From the NCBI GenBank assembly GCA_900552455.1, contig URZX01000009.1:1-64000 (forward strand): DNA of 64,000 nucleotides. The letters are read 5' to 3'. Both the position numbers and the translations under genes were made by a program. Position 1 is the first letter of the stretch. Every line of letters starts with the position of its first letter. The DNA is from an uncultured Peptococcaceae bacterium. Its GTDB lineage: Bacteria; Bacillota; Peptococcia; Peptococcales; Peptococcaceae. Below the pieces are notes generated by a model. It was not told the origin of the DNA. It searched no databases and saw only the letters and a program-made list of their open reading frames with translations. This document shows positions 14,800 through 22,459 of this stretch, one piece after another.

Positions 14800-16251
14800 A
14801 TGGCAATTCTCTACAAACTGGACGGCAAAGAGCAGAACTTCCAGGACCGCGTCAAAGATTGCATCGCGGACGATTTTAAACACAACGCCATCACCACCGC
14901 GACGGACGTTTTCTACAGCAAACGCGCTGCCCTCGTCGACGAAGTACCAGAATGGGAAGAACTGCGCGAAGAAGCACGCCGCATCCGTAACCATGTTCTG
15001 GACAACCTCGACTACTATCTGGCTCAGTTTGCCGAAAACGCAGAAAAAGCCGGCTCCCATGTCTATTTTGCACAGACCGACAAGGAAGCCGTTCAGCAGG
15101 TTATCGAGATCTTTGAAAAACGTGGCGCTCAGAAAATGGTTAAGAGCAAATCCATGGTTTCTGAAGAAATCGACATCAACCATGCGCTCATCGACCACGG
15201 CGTAGAAGTTTTCGAAACCGACCTCGCTGAGATCATCCTGCAGCTGAACGACTGGAACCCACCAAGCCACATCGTTGTGCCAGCGTTGCACCTCGACCGC
15301 GTGGCCATCCGTGACGTCTTCCATCGTTACGGCTACACCGGCGACGAAGACCCAACCCGCGAAACCAAGTTCATCCGTGGCTTCATCCGCGAAAAATTCC
15401 TCAACGCTGACGTTGGTATGACCGGCTGCAACTTTGGTGTTGCTGAGACCGGTACCTGCACCCTCGTTACTAATGAAGGGAATGGTCGTATGACCACCTC
15501 CGTTCCAAACACCCAGATCATCCTCATGGGTATGGAACGTATCGTCCCAAGCTTCGAAGCCCTCGACGTTATGATGAGCCTGCTCGTTCGCAGCTCCGTC
15601 GGCTCCAAGATCACTTCTTACTTCTCCATGACCACCGGTCCTCGCAAGGCTGACGAAGTCGATGGCCCTGAAGAACAGCACATCATCATCATCGACAACG
15701 GCCGTTCCAAGATCCTGGCCAGCGAATTCCGCGATATGCTCCGTTGCATCCGTTGCGGCGCCTGCCTCAACATCTGCCCAGTCTATCGCCACATCACCGG
15801 CCATGGCTACGGCTCCATCTATCCGGGCCCAATGGGCGTTGTCCTCACTCCGCTGCTCGTTGGTTACGACAAAGCTGGTTCCCTGCCATGGGCATCCACC
15901 CTTTGCGGCGCCTGCAGCGATCACTGCCCTGTCAAGATCCCACTGCATGAGCTCATCCTTCGCCATCGCCAGATCCTCGTTGAAGAAGAAGGCTACGGCA
16001 AGGGCATGCAGGATTTCGTCTTCACCGCAGCTGGCACCGCGCTTGCGCATGAAAAGCTCTTCAACCTCGGCACCAAGGTTGGCGCGCGTGTCATGCCTTT
16101 CCTCGCCAAGGACCGCAAGTCCCTCAAGGAAGACGTCAAGATCCCTGTGCTCAAAAACTGGACACAGTCCCGCGACATGGACACCCTGTCCAAGGAAAAA
16201 TTCCGCGACTGGTTCAAGAAGCACGAAGCAGAAAAGAAAGGCGGGAAGTAA
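14800..16251 (+). CDS. lutB: L-lactate oxidation complex, Fe-S protein LutB
   Basis: 483 residues, the usual LutB/YkgF length. N-terminal LUD domain (about 60-290), then two 4Fe-4S ferredoxin motifs, CIRCGACLNICPVYR and LCGACSDHCPVKI, and a C-terminal DUF3390-like tail. It is 19 bp after lutA, behind AAGGGGG, and 3 bp before lutC. The codon use is strongly biased to C-ending codons, as in well-expressed genes of this genome (ackA is similar). Confidence 0.96.
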   Translation: MAILYKLDGKEQNFQDRVKDCIADDFKHNAITTATDVFYSKRAALVDEVPEWEELREEARRIRNHVLDNLDYYLAQFAENAEKAGSHVYFAQTDKEAVQQVIEIFEKRGAQKMVKSKSMVSEEIDINHALIDHGVEVFETDLAEIILQLNDWNPPSHIVVPALHLDRVAIRDVFHRYGYTGDEDPTRETKFIRGFIREKFLNADVGMTGCNFGVAETGTCTLVTNEGNGRMTTSVPNTQIILMGMERIVPSFEALDVMMSLLVRSSVGSKITSYFSMTTGPRKADEVDGPEEQHIIIIDNGRSKILASEFRDMLRCIRCGACLNICPVYRHITGHGYGSIYPGPMGVVLTPLLVGYDKAGSLPWASTLCGACSDHCPVKIPLHELILRHRQILVEEEGYGKGMQDFVFTAAGTALAHEKLFNLGTKVGARVMPFLAKDRKSLKEDVKIPVLKNWTQSRDMDTLSKEKFRDWFKKHEAEKKGGK

Positions 16252-16254
16252 TCC

Positions 16255-16977
16255 ATGTTAAACGAACAGCATAAACAAGCATTTTTGCACAACGTTTCTC
16301 TCGCCCTCGGCCGTAACGAAGTGCCAAAATCCATCGAATCCTACGATTTCACCAAAGGTCCACAGCACCACGTCATGAGCGAAGTGCAGACCCACGAAGA
16401 ATGCGTTGAACGCTTCAAAGTAGAATGCGACAAGCTCGCCATTCCTTACACTGAATGCGCACCAAAGGATGTCAAGAAAGTCGTTCTCGACGTCATCAAA
16501 GATTACGGCGGCGGCAAGATCGTCTGCCCAATGGTGCCACAGATGGACGAATTCGGCCTGAACAAAGCCTTCGAAGATGCTGAAGGCAAAGACGGCCTCA
16601 CCTTCGTGAAGTGGGACGCTTCCAAGGGCCGCGAATACAACATCAACAACGCTCAGGATGCCAACATCGGTATCACCTTCCCACTCATGGGTATCGCTGA
16701 AACCGCAACCCTCGTGCAGCCAATGACCTCCGGCTCCGGCCGCAGCGTTGGCCTTCTGCCGATCACCCACGTTGCCATCCTGCGCCGCAGTACCATCAAA
16801 CGCCGCATGGGCGACACCATGGTTGAGCTGCGCAAGATGTATCAGAAGGATCCAGCAGGATTCCCAAGTGCGATCGTTCATATTTCCGGCCCATCCTCCA
16901 CGTCTGACATCGAACTCGTTCGTGTCGTTGGGGTACACGGCCCTGTGAACATCACCTACGTCATCGTTGATGACTAA
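16255..16977 (+). CDS. lutC: L-lactate oxidation complex, LUD-domain protein LutC
   Basis: 240 residues with one LUD domain. Conserved stretches are ITFPLMGIAETATLVQP and the C-terminal STSDIELVRVVGVHGP, which closes the LUD fold. Last gene of lutABC; ATG 16255 follows the lutB stop by 3 bp, with GGCGGGAAG as ribosome site inside the end of lutB. Confidence 0.95.
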   Translation: MLNEQHKQAFLHNVSLALGRNEVPKSIESYDFTKGPQHHVMSEVQTHEECVERFKVECDKLAIPYTECAPKDVKKVVLDVIKDYGGGKIVCPMVPQMDEFGLNKAFEDAEGKDGLTFVKWDASKGREYNINNAQDANIGITFPLMGIAETATLVQPMTSGSGRSVGLLPITHVAILRRSTIKRRMGDTMVELRKMYQKDPAGFPSAIVHISGPSSTSDIELVRVVGVHGPVNITYVIVDD

Positions 16978-16987
16978 TTTCTAAAAA

Positions 16988-17040
16988 ATAAATCGCTGCA
17001 GTTTTATCGTACGTACGAAAAATTGCAGCGATTTTTCTTT
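16988..17040 (+). terminator. lutABC terminator
   Basis: AAATCGCTGCA ... TGCAGCGATTTTTCTTT, a long stem ten bases after the lutC stop. Confidence 0.85.
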
Positions 17041-17046
17041 ATAAAA

Positions 17047-17078
17047 CAAAAAAACCAGCGAAAATCGCTGGCTTTTTG
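17047..17078. terminator. Bidirectional terminator
   Basis: AAAAAACCAGCGA-AA-TCGCTGGCTTTTT, perfect and flanked by A and T runs on both sides; it can end the minus-strand stalk-protein gene as well as lut read-through. Confidence 0.8.
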
Positions 17079-17108
17079 CTAACTGTCGTTGGGTAATAGT
17101 TCTTTCAC

Positions 17109-17624
17109 TCAGCGCGTGATCGTGACCACTCTTGTGTTGCCGTCCCAGACAACGCTGGCGCCGAGAGATTCCGCGATAACGCGGGCAGGGACCATGGTGC
17201 GTCCGCCGATAGAGGTTGCCGGCACGTCGATCTCCTTGGTGTGGGAAAGCACGAAATTGATGGCAGCCTGCGAGGTTGGATTGGCTTCATACACCTGGAA
17301 CAGCGTGTAGTCTGCGCAGAACAGCGTTTTCTGATCGAGCACGAGGCTCATGATGCGGTTGGTCTGAGGATCGTAGCCGGAGACCGTGCGGGTGTCTGCA
17401 AAATATTCCACCTGAGCGCCGAGGGCTTCAAAGATCGCGCGCAATGGCACCATCGTGCGTCCGTCCTGGATCACTGGTGGCTGGTCGGTGTTGAGATATT
17501 GGCCGTTGACAATGACCTGGATATCTGCAGCGGCAGCGTCCTCTGGCTGAGCAGCCGGCAGGATCACTGAGAAAGCGAGCACAAAAAGCATCAGCAGGCT
17601 CGCCAGGGTTTTCTTATGATTCAT
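17109..17624 (-). CDS. Secreted copper-amine-oxidase N-terminal (stalk) domain protein
   Basis: 171 residues. Signal peptide 1-28 ends near ILPAAQPED-A. The rest is built from the small repeat of the copper amine oxidase N-terminal domain: INGQYLNTDQPPVIQDGRTMVPLRAIFEALGA in the first half and SIGGRTMVPARVIAESLGASVVWDGNTRVVTI in the second. In Bacillota these stalk domains occur alone or on exported enzymes, probably binding the cell wall. ATG 17624 was chosen because AAAGGAG lies 9 bp upstream; the earlier ATGs lack spacing. Monocistronic. Confidence 0.85.
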   Translation of the reverse strand: MNHKKTLASLLMLFVLAFSVILPAAQPEDAAAADIQVIVNGQYLNTDQPPVIQDGRTMVPLRAIFEALGAQVEYFADTRTVSGYDPQTNRIMSLVLDQKTLFCADYTLFQVYEANPTSQAAINFVLSHTKEIDVPATSIGGRTMVPARVIAESLGASVVWDGNTRVVTITR

Positions 17625-17744
17625 CAGGGTCATCTCCTTTTTTATCATTCAATCATCCTACCTATTATACCGTGAAATCCACGCCGAAAAAAGGACAAGG
17701 CAGTAACAATTAAGCGACAGTGTAGAAAAAATCCCTGTAAAAAG

Positions 17745-17780
17745 AAAAGATCTGACGTCGAAATCTGCGTCAGATCTTTT
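17745..17780 (-). terminator. Terminator after the P1B ATPase gene
   Basis: AAAAGATCTGACG and its perfect complement around a 10-nt loop, followed on the minus strand by CTTTTTAC. Confidence 0.8.
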
Positions 17781-17785
17781 AGTGG

Positions 17786-19894
17786 TTAAGCGCAAATGGC
17801 GTCCTCTGGCAATGCTTTAAGCGGTAGCGGACTCATGCTGCGCAGGCTCACACCAAGCGTGGAGAGATTGTGCAGGGTGGCAGAAGTGGCTGGCGAGAGG
17901 ACCCCGGCCACGCCGAGCGCGAGGAGCGCCCCGTTGAACCCGATGACAAAGCGGTAATTCGACTGAATGCGGCGCGTCAGGCCCATCGCGATCTGGCGCA
18001 GCTTCACAAGCTCCCAGAGGCTGTCGGCAGCGATGGTCACATCGGCGATCTCGCGCGCAATGGCGGCGCCGTCGCTGATGGCGATGCCGCAATCTGCTTC
18101 GGAGAGCGCCGGAGAATCGTTGATGCCATCGCCGACCATGATCACCGTGTGACCATTGGCGCGGCTTTCTGCCACAAAGCGCGCCTTGTCAGCCGGCAGC
18201 ACTTCGGCGCAGAAACTGTCCACACCAACCTCTGCGGCGATGGCTTCAGCGGTACGATAGCTGTCGCCGGTGAGCATGACGGTGTTTGTGATGCCCAGAT
18301 CGCGCAGATAGGCCAGTGCGTCGCGGGCTTCTGCGCGCAGCGGATCGGAGATGCAGATCACAGCTGAAAGCCGCCCGGCGATCGCCAGATAGAGATGGGA
18401 ATACTGCGCAGGCAGCGCATCAAAGCGCTCCTTTTCGCCCTCAGGAATGACAACGCCCTCATCTTCAAAGATGAAGTGGCGGCTGCCGATGAGGACGCGT
18501 TCGTCGCCAACGTGGCTGGCAATGCCGTGCGCCACAAGATATTCCACCTTGGAATGGTATTCGTCATGGCGCAGATCGCGGCGCTTGGCTTCTGCGACAA
18601 CGGCGTTGGCCATAGAATGTGGGAAATGCTCCTCGAGACAAGCGGCCAGACGCAGCATTTCCGTGGCATCTTTGCCGTCGAAGGTGACGATGTCTGCCAC
18701 CTGCGGAGAGGCCAGCGTCAGTGTGCCGGTCTTATCGAAGACGATGGTGTCCGCCTGCGCAATGGCTTCGAGGAATTTTCCGCCCTTGACAGTGATGTGA
18801 TTTTTCGCAGCCTCGCGAATGGCACTGAGCACAGCGAGCGGCATGGCAAGCTTGAGCGCACAGCTGAAATCCACCATCAGCACCGAGAGTGCGCGCGCCG
18901 GTGTGCGCGTCAGCGCCAGCGCTGCCAGACTGCCGGCAAACGTGTATGGCACGAGTTTGTCAGCCAGGCTCGACGCTTTGGCCTCGCTGCTGCTCTTCAG
19001 GCGCTCGCTTTTTTCGATCATGGCGACGATCTGGTCGTAGCGGCTTTGCCCGGAGGCTTCTTTGACGAGAACGAGACATTCGCCTTCTTCGACAACGGTG
19101 CCGGCGTAGATAACGCTGTCCACATGCTTCGGCACAGGGATCGATTCGCCAGTCAGAGAAGCCTGGTTGACGGTGGCTTCTCCTTCGACGACGACGCCAT
19201 CCAGCGGGATCACACCGCCAGCGCGGATGACGATCCTGTCGCCAGGCTGCACACGACTCACCGGCACCAACATGTCTGTGCCATTTTCGTCACGCAGCCA
19301 GACACGATCCACATTCAGCGACATGGAGCGCGCCAGGTCGGCGACGGATTTTTTGCGCGTCCAGTCTTCCAGAAGCTCGCCGAGCTCCAGCAGGAAGATG
19401 ACTGTGCCAGCAGTGGTGAAGTCGCGGCGACCCGTCGAGATCCCGATGGAGATCGCGTCCAGAAGCTCGACTTTGAGCTGGCCGTGGCGCAGACAGCAGA
19501 GACCCTTCCACATAAATGGGAGCATATGGCGCGCAAAACGCACCATGCGCAGCGGCGCCGGCAGGAAAAGCCGACAGCCGACGCGGCTCAGCAGCTTGCC
19601 GACGAGCTTTTCCTTGAAGCGGCGGTTGATCTCGCGGCTGGACTGCGATGGCAGCGTGATGGTCTCGCGCGCTTCCTGCCACTGAAAATTGGCGATCTCA
19701 TCGAGCACCGTCTGACGCGCGCCGCTGTAACGGATGACCACGCCGGCGGTGCGCTCGAAAATCTTCACGTCGACAATGTCCGGATGGCCGGAAAGCCAGA
19801 TCTCCAGACGATCGGCATCTGCGATCGACAGCCGCTTGGCATCAAGCCGCAGACGCATGCGGCCGCGGCTTTCATGTAAAATGGTAGCCTTCAT
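17786..19894 (-). CDS. P1B-type heavy-metal ATPase, FezB-like (candidate ferrosome ATPase)
   Basis: 702 residues. N-terminal ferredoxin-like domain (1-70) without CxxC but with the basic motif SRGRMRLRL; hydrophobic helices; actuator LTGES; phosphorylation motif FDKTGTLTL; HFPHS in the nucleotide domain; hinge GDGINDSPAL; one final helix pair. The metal-site helix reads DFSCALKLAMP, so the usual CPC/SPC/TPC is replaced by S-C-A-L-K. That unusual motif, the missing CxxC, and the partner DUF6110-like gene fit the P1B-6 group of ferrosome (fez) operons; this naming is from memory of the family and should be treated as inference. Transport of Fe into a storage vesicle is the best hypothesis; generic metal efflux is the alternative. 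Confidence 0.85.
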   Translation of the reverse strand: MKATILHESRGRMRLRLDAKRLSIADADRLEIWLSGHPDIVDVKIFERTAGVVIRYSGARQTVLDEIANFQWQEARETITLPSQSSREINRRFKEKLVGKLLSRVGCRLFLPAPLRMVRFARHMLPFMWKGLCCLRHGQLKVELLDAISIGISTGRRDFTTAGTVIFLLELGELLEDWTRKKSVADLARSMSLNVDRVWLRDENGTDMLVPVSRVQPGDRIVIRAGGVIPLDGVVVEGEATVNQASLTGESIPVPKHVDSVIYAGTVVEEGECLVLVKEASGQSRYDQIVAMIEKSERLKSSSEAKASSLADKLVPYTFAGSLAALALTRTPARALSVLMVDFSCALKLAMPLAVLSAIREAAKNHITVKGGKFLEAIAQADTIVFDKTGTLTLASPQVADIVTFDGKDATEMLRLAACLEEHFPHSMANAVVAEAKRRDLRHDEYHSKVEYLVAHGIASHVGDERVLIGSRHFIFEDEGVVIPEGEKERFDALPAQYSHLYLAIAGRLSAVICISDPLRAEARDALAYLRDLGITNTVMLTGDSYRTAEAIAAEVGVDSFCAEVLPADKARFVAESRANGHTVIMVGDGINDSPALSEADCGIAISDGAAIAREIADVTIAADSLWELVKLRQIAMGLTRRIQSNYRFVIGFNGALLALGVAGVLSPATSATLHNLSTLGVSLRSMSPLPLKALPEDAICA

Positions 19895-19910
19895 AATTTT
19901 CCTCCATGAG

Positions 19911-19935
19911 AAAAAGAGCCGTCATCCACGGCTCT
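19911..19935 (-). terminator. Intercistronic hairpin / partial terminator
   Basis: On the minus strand AGAGCCGT-GGATG-ACGGCTCT is followed by TTTTCTC, and then the ribosome site GGAGG of the ATPase gene. It looks like an intrinsic terminator inside the operon that would lower ATPase expression relative to the small proteins upstream. Confidence 0.65.
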
Positions 19936-19948
19936 CGTGCGCGATCTG

Positions 19949-20275
19949 TTACGCCTCCTTGCTTTCTGCTGCTTCATCTTCATCTGCGTCTGCGTCTTCG
20001 GCATCGGCGATCTCTGCGGCTTCACGCTCAGCTTCTTCCTGCGCAGCGCGATCTTCATTGAGATCCTGCGCCGCAGCGAGAATGTCGTTGGCATTTTCCT
20101 GGACAGTGTCCACTGTGGTCATGACAGAATCTTTTGCGCGCAGACCGGCGGCAGTCACATGGACGTAGGCCTTTTTGGCGTCTTTGCTGGTGAGCAGTTT
20201 GATGCCGACGGAGCCGAAGAGTGTCCCGCCGACAAAGCAAGCGATCTTTGGAATGATACTCATTGTCTCATACAT
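19949..20275 (-). CDS. DUF6110-like membrane-associated helical protein (FezA-like candidate)
   Basis: 108 residues. One hydrophobic segment (about 8-28, KIACFVGGTLFGSVGIKLL), then SKDAKKAYVHVTAAGLRAKDSVM and a long alanine-rich, very acidic helix to the end (EDADADEDEAAE). This matches the DUF6110 proteins that accompany P1B ATPases in Clostridia, and resembles FezA, the small membrane protein of ferrosomes. ATG 20275 follows AAAGGATG. It lies between the 28-residue peptide gene and the ATPase gene, all read from one promoter. Confidence 0.75.
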   Translation of the reverse strand: MYETMSIIPKIACFVGGTLFGSVGIKLLTSKDAKKAYVHVTAAGLRAKDSVMTTVDTVQENANDILAAAQDLNEDRAAQEEAEREAAEIADAEDADADEDEAAESKEA

Positions 20276-20283
20276 CCTTTCTA

Positions 20284-20370
20284 TTATTTATGTTTGTAAC
20301 CAGTGATCAACAGCATCATCATGCAGAAAAGGGCGCTCCACGCCCAGAAACGGTGTTGTTTCAAGGTCAT
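20284..20370 (-). CDS. 28-residue single-helix membrane peptide
   Basis: Too short for ordinary gene callers. Sequence opens MTLKQHRFWAWSALF, has a hydrophobic helix (about 9-24) and a basic end (TGYKHK). A strong ribosome site, GAAGGGAGGG, precedes ATG 20370, and it is the first gene of the iron-box operon, 8 bp before the DUF6110-like gene. The mix of Trp, His, Met and Cys in and near the helix would suit a small regulator of a transporter or a metal-handling peptide; the function is not known. Confidence 0.7.
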   Translation of the reverse strand: MTLKQHRFWAWSALFCMMMLLITGYKHK

Positions 20371-20394
20371 TCCCTCCCTTCATTGACCACGGCG

Positions 20395-20413
20395 TAAGTT
20401 GAGCCTAACCTTA
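20395..20413. promoter_or_regulatory. DtxR/IdeR-like iron box
   Basis: TAAGTTGAGCCTAACCTTA matches the DtxR/IdeR consensus TWAGGTTAGSCTAACCTWA at 17 of 19 positions (counted by eye). It lies directly downstream of the -10, over the transcription start, so a metal-loaded DtxR-family repressor would block the operon. Confidence 0.78.
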
Positions 20414-20441
20414 TAATACGCCCAAACTAACTTTATGTCAA
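20413..20441 (-). promoter_or_regulatory. Promoter of the P1B ATPase operon
   Basis: On the minus strand TTGACA (20441-20436), 17 bp, TATTAT (20418-20413). Leaves a 43-base leader before the 28-residue peptide gene. Confidence 0.8.
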
Positions 20442-20590
20442 TTATAATTCGCTAACTTTTGCAAGAAATAATACCAGATGGCATTCTGCCAACGATTTCT
20501 TCAATAATAATCACCAGGATTATGAATGATTGCTGTGGAGAGTTGCGTGATAAAATAATGCTATCGAATCCATCAATGGGAGGCGCGCTT

Positions 20591-21742
20591 ATGATCGCTC
20601 GGCTTTTCACGCGTGACATCAGCCTGGTTTTTGCTGCGAGTTTTTTCTATATGTCCTGCTCTTTTATCGCTACGCCATTGATCGCTGGCTTTTCAGAAAG
20701 CCTTGGCGCTGGCGCTGTGTTTATGGGGATCATCGGCGCGACGTTTAACACGGTGGCGCTGCTCAGTCGTCCCTTCGTTGGCAATCTTGCCGACCGGCTC
20801 AGCCGCGCGCGTCTTTCATCGATCGGCGCGGCGCTGATGCTGGTTGGCAGCGCTGGCTATGTGCTTGCGCCTGCACCGGCAGTGGTGATGCTGGCGCGCA
20901 TTGTCCACGGGCTCGGCATGTCCTGCTGCTCGATCTGCATGTCGACGTGGATCGCCGGGCTTTTGCCACGCGAGCATACTGGTGCCGGCATGGGCCTTTA
21001 TGGCGCGACCAACGCGCTTGGGCAGGCGGTCGCGCCGGCGCTCGGCATATTTCTGTACGAACGCATCGGCTATCGACTGGTTTTCCTGCTGGGGACGGCG
21101 CTGGCGTTGGCTGTGCTCATCGTCATCCGTTTTGTCGGCGACAAAGGCGCGCCACATCTGCAGGCAACGGCGAAAAAACATCGTGGCCTCGTCGCACCGA
21201 ACGTCGTGCCGGTTGGACTCATCATCATGTTCTTCGCGATCCCCTACTGCGCGACGCAAACCTATCTCGTGAGCTACATCGCTGCGCGCGGTCTTGCGGT
21301 GCACGCCGGCTGGTTCTTCCCGTTCTACGCCATTGTGCTGTTGGTGCTGCGGCTCTCGCTGGCAGATCTTTTTGACAAGAAACCATTCCGCTTCTTTCTC
21401 GGCGTCAGCGCCTGTTGCGCTTTGGTGAGTCTGGCGCTGCTCACCGTCATGCAATCCAACCTGGCGCTGTTGGCGGCGGCTGTCTGCATGGCTGGCGGCT
21501 ATGGGATCATGTGCTCTGTCTGTCAGTCGGCAGCGGTGCTCCTCGTCGATGAGAGCGAGCGCGGCCTCGGCAACAGCACCTATTATATCGGCATTGATTT
21601 CGGCATGGCGGTTGGCGCGTTTATTGGCGGGCTGCTTTATGGCTATGTGCCGCTCGTCTGGTTTTATCCGATCCTGGCGCTGACTGTTCCTGCGGCGATC
21701 GGCGTCTATCTCGTGAGCCGCAAACGTTTTCATCGCATTTAG
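20591..21742 (+). CDS. MFS transporter, paralogue 1
   Basis: 383 residues, twelve predicted helices of the major facilitator superfamily. Motif A-like loop is RPFVGNLADRLSRARL. It shares most of its sequence with the second MFS gene at 22449-23603, for example SFFYM, TPLIAGFSESLGA, PYCATQ, LVSYIAARGLAVHAGWFFPFYAI and GGYGIMCSVCQSAAVLLV. ATG 20591 follows GGGAGG; the longer open frame has no ribosome site. Substrate unknown; drug or metabolite efflux is typical for this type. Confidence 0.9.
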   Translation: MIARLFTRDISLVFAASFFYMSCSFIATPLIAGFSESLGAGAVFMGIIGATFNTVALLSRPFVGNLADRLSRARLSSIGAALMLVGSAGYVLAPAPAVVMLARIVHGLGMSCCSICMSTWIAGLLPREHTGAGMGLYGATNALGQAVAPALGIFLYERIGYRLVFLLGTALALAVLIVIRFVGDKGAPHLQATAKKHRGLVAPNVVPVGLIIMFFAIPYCATQTYLVSYIAARGLAVHAGWFFPFYAIVLLVLRLSLADLFDKKPFRFFLGVSACCALVSLALLTVMQSNLALLAAAVCMAGGYGIMCSVCQSAAVLLVDESERGLGNSTYYIGIDFGMAVGAFIGGLLYGYVPLVWFYPILALTVPAAIGVYLVSRKRFHRI

Positions 21743-21749
21743 ATTTTTC

Positions 21750-21778
21750 CGCCCGGCGTTTGCTGGGCGATTTTTTTG
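21750..21778 (+). terminator. Terminator after MFS paralogue 1
   Basis: CGCCCGGCG-TTTG-CTGGGCG followed by ATTTTTTT. Confidence 0.8.
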
Positions 21779-21841
21779 CGCCGAGACAGGGAAAACGTGC
21801 TATCATTATAGGTGAACAACATTCAGCTTGGAGGGATTTTC

Positions 21842-22459
21842 ATGCCGCATCGTTTTCCGGTCATCACCATCAGTCGTCTTTTTGGCAGCGGCGGTCACAG
21901 CATCGCCTACGCGCTCGCTGAGCGTCTCGATCTGCCGTTTTATGATAAAGAGATCGTCCTTGCCGCTGCGGAGCAGAGCGGCTACAGCGAAGAATACGTC
22001 GCCAATCAGGGCGAGCACAGGAGCAGCGGCGAGCGCCTGCTGAATCGTTTTCTGCTCGCCAATGCGCCTGGCTACAAAGATCCGCAGGAAGCGCTGTTCG
22101 CCATCCAGCGGCGCATCATTCTCGATCTTTCTGCGCAGCCCTGCGTGATCGTCGGCCGTGCAGCCGATTATATCCTGCGCGAAGCCAGCGTTCCAGCGCT
22201 CAACGTTTTCATCCATGCCGACGACGATTTTCGCGCTCAGCGTGTGCTCAGCCGCTACGGCGAGAGCGATGTCGACATCGCTCAGCGTCTGCGGGAGAAA
22301 GACCGCACACGCGCTGATTTTTACGAGCACTTCACCGGTCTGCGCTGGGGCGATGCGCGCAATTTTGACGTCTGCCTCAATAGCGGCGTGCTCGGCGTAG
22401 CAACCTGTGTCGATATCCTCGTGGATATTTTGCAGGAGGAGGATCGCCGTGATCACTAA
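21842..22459 (+). CDS. Cytidylate kinase-like family protein
   Basis: 205 residues. The P-loop-like start VITISRLFGSGGHSIAYALAERL and the motif CVIVGRAADYIL are those of the Cytidylate_kin2 family (PF13189), whose members are found beside transporters and regulators in Clostridia; true CMP kinase activity is unproven for most. ATG 21842 follows TTGGAGGG. Its 3' end overlaps the GTG of the second MFS gene by 11 bp, so the two are translated together. Confidence 0.86.
   Translation: MPHRFPVITISRLFGSGGHSIAYALAERLDLPFYDKEIVLAAAEQSGYSEEYVANQGEHRSSGERLLNRFLLANAPGYKDPQEALFAIQRRIILDLSAQPCVIVGRAADYILREASVPALNVFIHADDDFRAQRVLSRYGESDVDIAQRLREKDRTRADFYEHFTGLRWGDARNFDVCLNSGVLGVATCVDILVDILQEEDRRDH

Noticed and set aside
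14767..16224. 485-codon open frame on the minus strand opposite lutB
   Set aside because: It is the mirror of a strongly biased, G+C-rich gene. No ribosome site or recognisable domain, and lutB is certain.
18395..19879. 494-codon plus-strand frame opposite the P1B ATPase gene
   Set aside because: Shadow frame; the ATPase motifs on the other strand are unambiguous.
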